Source of the DNA: Picochlorum sp. 'celeri'
Taxonomy: Eukaryota > Chlorophyta > Trebouxiophyceae
NCBI GenBank assembly: GCA_010909725.1
Contig: JAACMV010000003.1
Span: 682,001 to 746,000, forward strand
Length of the DNA stretch: 64,000 nucleotides
Direction of reading: 5' to 3'
Shown: positions 60,279 to 64,000 of the stretch, piece by piece
Numbering within the stretch: position 1 is the first letter of the stretch
How the letters are laid out: each line of letters opens with the position of its first letter
Position numbers and translations under genes: made by a program
The notes under the pieces: model-generated
The model's input: the letters and a program-made list of their open reading frames with translations, nothing else
What the model was told of the DNA's origin: nothing
Database searches by the model: none

Positions 60279-61556
60279 TTACACGAAAAACTCTCTCCCA
60301 GCCTCATCCCTCACCTTGATCTTCTCCTCAATCCCAAGGGATGCCATCTCCTCTGCAATGGAGGAAAACAAGACTGATGACAGATATCTCTCCCCAAACG
60401 ATGGAATCACCACAACTATATTCTTTCCTTTATATTCCTTCTTTGACGCCACCTCCAACGCAGCACACACAGCAGCTCCGCTCGAAATACCCACCAACAA
60501 GCCTTCCTCTGTGGCAAGCCTCTTGGCCATCTCCACCGCCGCATCACTTGGAACCTTGACAATCTCATCATATATCTTGGTATCCAAAACCCCTGGAACA
60601 AACCCAGCACCTATTCCCTGAATCTTATGCGGCCCGGGGCCGCCACCAGACAACACCGCGCTCTCCTCTGGCTCCACCGCAACCACCTTGACTGACGGCT
60701 TCTTCTCCTTCAAATACCTTCCAGTCCCAGTAATAGTCCCTCCTGTCCCCACCCCAGACACGAGCACATCCACTTCTCCATTCGTATCATTCCAAATCTC
60801 AGGACCCGTTGTCTCATAATGAATTGCCGCATTCGCAGGATTTTCAAACTGCTGCAAAATGTAGGCATTCTCTGTCTCGGCAGCAATATCCACTGCCCTG
60901 GCAACAGCACCCTTCATCCCCTTGGCCGGGTCAGTCAACACCAGCTTTGCCCCAAACGCTTGCAACAACACCCGTCGCTCCAACGACATGGATGCTGGCA
61001 TTGTCAGAATCAAATCATACCCCTTGGCAGCAGCCACAAAGGCAAGACCAATCCCTGTATTCCCACTCGTTGGTTCCACCAACGTTGTCTTCCCAGGCTC
61101 AATAATACCCTTCTTCTCCGCCTCTTCAATCATATTCCTACCAATTCTATCTTTCACACTACAGCATGGCTCCATGCTCTCCAACTTGGCAATCAGAGTC
61201 GCCCCGCAGCCCGCACCAACTCGATTCAGATTCACCATGGGGGTATCCCCAACCAAGTCTGTAATAGACGACGCAATCTTTTGGGTCTTCTTCGTCACAG
61301 GACCCGATGATGACGCTGTTGATGATTCATTTGTAGTAGACGATGCAGCTGCTACATAATGCTGTCGTCTCGTGGCAAGATTCTTCAAGGACGACAATGG
61401 AGATGATTGTCGACCACTCCCAACGCCCCGCATACCTGCTAGAGGCGATAGGTTCATCTGAGTATGAATTCTTGTCATATGCAACATCGTATTCATATGA
61501 AGTATAATTCTACACAGACCACAGTCTCGTGTATCGTAGAGGTTCAGTGGAAGCAT
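60279..61556 (-). CDS. Cysteine synthase / O-acetylserine (thiol)lyase with transit peptide
   Basis: 425 aa from the first ATG, or about 392 from a later ATG at 61457 ([13 protein letters not shown]), which starts a more typical transit peptide; the exact start is open. The enzyme has [23 protein letters not shown]-lysine motif [24 protein letters not shown], the [10 protein letters not shown] phosphate loop and [12 protein letters not shown]. It makes cysteine from O-acetylserine and sulphide, probably in the plastid. The stop is 39 bases from the convergent Der stop. A run of Ala/Ser/Thr ([17 protein letters not shown]) forms the transit junction. Confidence 0.92.
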   Translation of the reverse strand: MLPLNLYDTRDCGLCRIILHMNTMLHMTRIHTQMNLSPLAGMRGVGSGRQSSPLSSLKNLATRRQHYVAAASSTTNESSTASSSGPVTKKTQKIASSITDLVGDTPMVNLNRVGAGCGATLIAKLESMEPCCSVKDRIGRNMIEEAEKKGIIEPGKTTLVEPTSGNTGIGLAFVAAAKGYDLILTMPASMSLERRVLLQAFGAKLVLTDPAKGMKGAVARAVDIAAETENAYILQQFENPANAAIHYETTGPEIWNDTNGEVDVLVSGVGTGGTITGTGRYLKEKKPSVKVVAVEPEESAVLSGGGPGPHKIQGIGAGFVPGVLDTKIYDEIVKVPSDAAVEMAKRLATEEGLLVGISSGAAVCAALEVASKKEYKGKNIVVVIPSFGERYLSSVLFSSIAEEMASLGIEEKIKVRDEAGREFFV

Positions 61557-61698
61557 TTTTAATGTACAATTTACAAAACTTTCGTGAATTCTACGACAGG
61601 GTCAATCTCCATCGTCATAACTCCTGTTCCATTTAAAGTGTATAATACTATGTAGTACATATCCAGATATCACTATTCAATACGTCTGTATCACCTTG

Positions 61699-61738
61699 TA
61701 TACTGCCCCAGCTTCACATTGACGAGATGGGCAGTATA
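61699..61738. repeat. TATACTGCCC/GGGCAGTATA inverted repeat at a start codon
   Basis: Ten-base perfect arms at 61699-61708 and 61729-61738 enclose a 20-base loop. The second arm overlaps the proposed ATG at 61727, so an RNA hairpin could hide that start codon. Confidence 0.55.
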
Positions 61739-62162
61739 AAGGTTGAATGCAACAACACCTGCAAAGTCGTGCAATTCATATCCCCTGTTCTATACTCAGA
61801 GAATAGAGGTATCACAGGGTGTACTGTTGTTCAAGATCTGGGCAAAGCCGACTGGGTGCCCTGTCCTGGCTGGTGAGTATCTCCAATAAGGAGACTGCCA
61901 GTCGGTTCAAACACACTGCAAGGAAGTGCGTTGGAGCATGGGGCACCTGGCAATGAATTGCCATCATATATATTATCAATTTCAATCTTTATTGCGATTA
62001 CACCATAGGAATACGAACGTTTGTCGATGGAAATGGCACGAGGTGCAATTGTCGCAGGTGGCGCCACCTGCGAGCCGGCCCTCCAAGAAAACCGACTTCC
62101 GATACAGCGTCAACGTGACGCTACTGTGCGGCTTTATATTGTTTGAATACAATTTACAATGA
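61727..62162 (+). CDS. Small two-exon Cys-containing gene of unknown function
   Basis: Two exons, 61727-61872 and 62009-62162, intron 61873-62008 (GTGAGT to CCATAG, phase 2); 99 aa. The joined frame reads VECNNTCKVVQFISP ... GCTVVQDLGKADWVPCPGW then NTNVCRWKWHEVQLSQV ... DFRYSVNVTLLCGF. There are six or seven Cys and possible N-glycosylation sites, which suggests an extracellular domain, but this model has no signal peptide. An upstream exon that provides one may be missing; the frame is open upstream for about 26 codons. Not recognised as a family. Confidence 0.45.
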
Positions 62163-62415
62163 ATTCACACATGCGATGTGGTTCTCCAAGGCACCCAATC
62201 AAGAAAATCGCTAGACTCATCACCTCTCATGGTAATAGGCCCTCATGTATGGTCCGCGCGAGGACGTCGACGAGGCGCGCGTGGTGGTAAAAAGTACAAT
62301 ATTACGCTACGCGTGTAGGAGCCGGATTCCAGCAGCTGCTTTCACAGCAAGAATACCAATCGTTGACATATATCTAAAACCTCATTTTTTCGAAGCCTGA
62401 TTTCCCAATGGAGAC

Positions 62416-64000
62416 ATGGTGCAGGTAATTGTCTGCCTCTGCTTCCTGCTTCAAGTGTGGAGCAAATACCACCGTGTTTCTGGGAGTGAGGAAACTCGAA
62501 TCAATGCTACGAGTACATATTTCAGGAGTAATGCGTGGGAGTTGGTGAAAGCTGGTAACAAGGCCGTCACCTCCCTCTCGGAGCTGACTGATGGTGTCTT
62601 TTCTTTTGAGTTGTTAGCAGAGAGGTCAGATTGTGGTAGAGGTACATTTTTTTCACCACCGACATGCGTCATGGTATTCACATTATACATGCGTTTTTGA
62701 TCTTTGTTGATGGTTATTCGATGTCCTCCTGCAGAGTACCTGGGGTTCTACGATAGGAACTGTTCTGTATCATTGTCTAGGAAATCCACTTCTGGGCCTG
62801 TCATGCGGGGACCCAGCGAATCTATGATGTGGCGAGAGTGGTTGGTTCGGGTGGAAGAAGACAAAGATGAGTCCAAGGAAATTTCTCTTCAGGCATTCAT
62901 CCATCCAGAGTTTGAAAAGAAGGCCAGGTGTCTTGGGTTTCTGAGCACCTTCTATAACAGCCCAGAGTACAAGGGGACTTGTGTTATTCCTCCATACGGA
63001 AATAGACTTTTTTTGAACGCCAGCGAGGATCAGTCTAGAAAAAGTTCGCAGATGTGGACAATTCGTTCTGCGAGTTCTGGGGAAGGAGTATTTGAGTTGA
63101 GTGCCTCCAACAAGCCAAATGTCTGCCGACGAGTGCTGGCTGTCGAGGGCTGTCAATCTCAACCAGCGCTTATATTTGAAGAATCTAGCTCTTATATCAC
63201 AACATCCATCAAGCATAGGACCTGGAAGATAGTCAAGAGATACGACGTAGTCCCAAAGTCATCGCCACCTCCACCACCGTCAACTCCTTCTCCTCCACTG
63301 TCTCCTCCACAAGAAGACCTTGTATCACCACCACCACCACCACCGGCTCCAGTCCCAGGCCCAGTCATATCTGCACCTAGCTCCACGAGTTTGGGGTACG
63401 TAAATGTCCGAATAAATCAATTGGGGGGCAACAATCGCTGTTCTGTCAGAAATATTGTAATCACTGTCACAGCTAGCAGCATTGGGTCAACTGCACAAAC
63501 ATTGGAGGTGTCTGCGTCCTGGCCAAACTTGAACTCTGCAGGTGTTGCCGTCCCTCTGCAACAAACTGGCTATAACTCTATATATGCTACAGGGACATGC
63601 TCTTCAGGAGAGTCCACAGAGAGATCGAATGGCCTGTCAGTTTTCTACTCTGGCTCTGGAGGTCCTGCTCCAAGAATCGCAGACTCTGTGCTATTCTCCC
63701 TTCGATATGATGGCCTCAGCGGATCATCGTTTAGCCCAGCAGACAAGGATTTGGTTTGCGCAAATATTGATCAAGTTCAGCCCGGGGGAATCTGTGAAAT
63801 CCTCTCTGTGCTTCCTGGCAGTGCAGTGGTCACAGGCACTGTGACATACCCTTCCAGCCAGGAAGCAACAAACCTCGTGCAGCAGCTCAACAGTGGATCC
63901 GCATCGACGACATTGGTACAAGGCAATTGGGCTTCGGGCACCCCAACAGGAGTGGTCACGGAGGTTGCTGAGCAGGAACCCCTCCCACCAACCCCGCGGA
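62416..64000 (+). CDS. Secreted glycoprotein with Pro-rich hinge, partial at window end
   Basis: Two exons in view, 62416-62641 and 62735 to beyond 64000, intron 62642-62734 (GTACAT to CTGCAG, phase 1). The frame stays open to the window edge, so the 3' end is missing; 497 codons are visible. A signal-like N-terminus (MVQVIVCLCFLLQVWS) leads to a Cys-containing globular part (RCLGFLSTFYN, YKGTCVIPPYGN, CRRVLAVEGC). A Pro-rich hinge (about 63262-63366, SPPPPP and PPPPPPAP runs) follows, then a beta-rich domain (GYVNVRINQLGGNNRCSV ... ASWPNLNS ... GTCSSGES). This layout resembles pherophorin-type hydroxyproline-rich matrix proteins of green algae. That name is an inference from the layout. Confidence 0.6.

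Noticed and set aside
61905..61930. GGTTCAAAC-like T-arm of a tRNA
   Set aside because: The flanking bases do not pair as a T-stem and no acceptor or D-arm is present; it also lies in the intron of a candidate gene.
1..64000. Defence system, CRISPR array, prophage or transposon
   Set aside because: No cas, restriction, integrase, transposase or regular spaced repeats were seen; the window is ordinary gene-dense nuclear DNA.

Overview
The window is nuclear DNA from a photosynthetic eukaryote, most likely a unicellular alga with a primary plastid. Several genes carry short GT-AG introns of about 58-370 nt, with donors usually GTRNGT. A eukaryotic uL2/RPL8, TAF10, TRAPPC4, GID4, a Hel2/ZNF598 ligase and a REI1/ZNF622 homologue rule out a bacterium. 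Plastid signs are a thylakoid-lumen preprotein, a lumen-type M16 homologue, an EngA/Der GTPase, a PPR protein, a DinF-type MATE carrier with a presequence, and a cysteine synthase with a transit-like N-terminus. None of the plastid candidates starts with an ER signal peptide, which argues for a primary rather than a secondary plastid. A Pro-rich hinge glycoprotein and DUF789, EDR2 and PPR families lean towards the green lineage. The species cannot be named from the sequence alone.

Layout. About 43 genes lie in 64 kb, mostly in alternating or convergent orientation with very short gaps; one convergent pair shares stop-codon bases. Region 1-11 kb: HMA metal-binding protein, secreted beta-helix protein, Nudix hydrolase, CHZ-like nuclear protein, ABCG transporter, PfkB kinase, TRAPPC4 and a secreted cyclophilin-like protein. 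Region 11-25 kb: PPR protein, tRNase Z, Hel2/ZNF598, 3-ketodihydrosphingosine reductase, a GPI-type surface protein, a thylakoid-lumen protein, TAF10, an exostosin-like glycosyltransferase and an FSH1 hydrolase. Region 25-36 kb: GID4, a four-exon Cys-rich secreted protein, a repeat protein, DUF789, MATE, an S1 protease and a second Cys-rich secreted protein. Region 36-50 kb: a YbaK/OB/3'-5' exonuclease fusion, LTA4H-type aminopeptidase, dCMP deaminase, PH-START-EDR2, HPRT, REI1/ZNF622, RPL8 and a small charged protein. Region 50-64 kb: FN3 secreted protein, PAQR/HlyIII, M16 homologue, GMP synthetase, TMEM242-like protein, RRM/RDY protein, Der GTPase, cysteine synthase, a small two-exon Cys-rich gene, and the 5' part of a Pro-rich extracellular protein that runs off the end.

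Functional themes. Purine and pyrimidine supply is represented by HPRT, GMP synthetase, dCMP deaminase and a PfkB sugar/nucleoside kinase, but these are scattered and not operonic. Ribosome production and quality control is represented by RPL8, REI1, Hel2 and Der. A strong secretome includes beta-helix, FN3, Cys-rich and Pro-rich proteins and a serine protease. I rebuilt exon structures by checking GT/AG borders and reading phase. These models are inferred, not supported by transcripts.

No defence island, CRISPR array, transposon, rRNA or tRNA gene was recognised. The least explained signals are long perfect palindromes in the HPRT introns and in promoters, and a TGATGGG/CCCATCA element recurring in divergent promoters.
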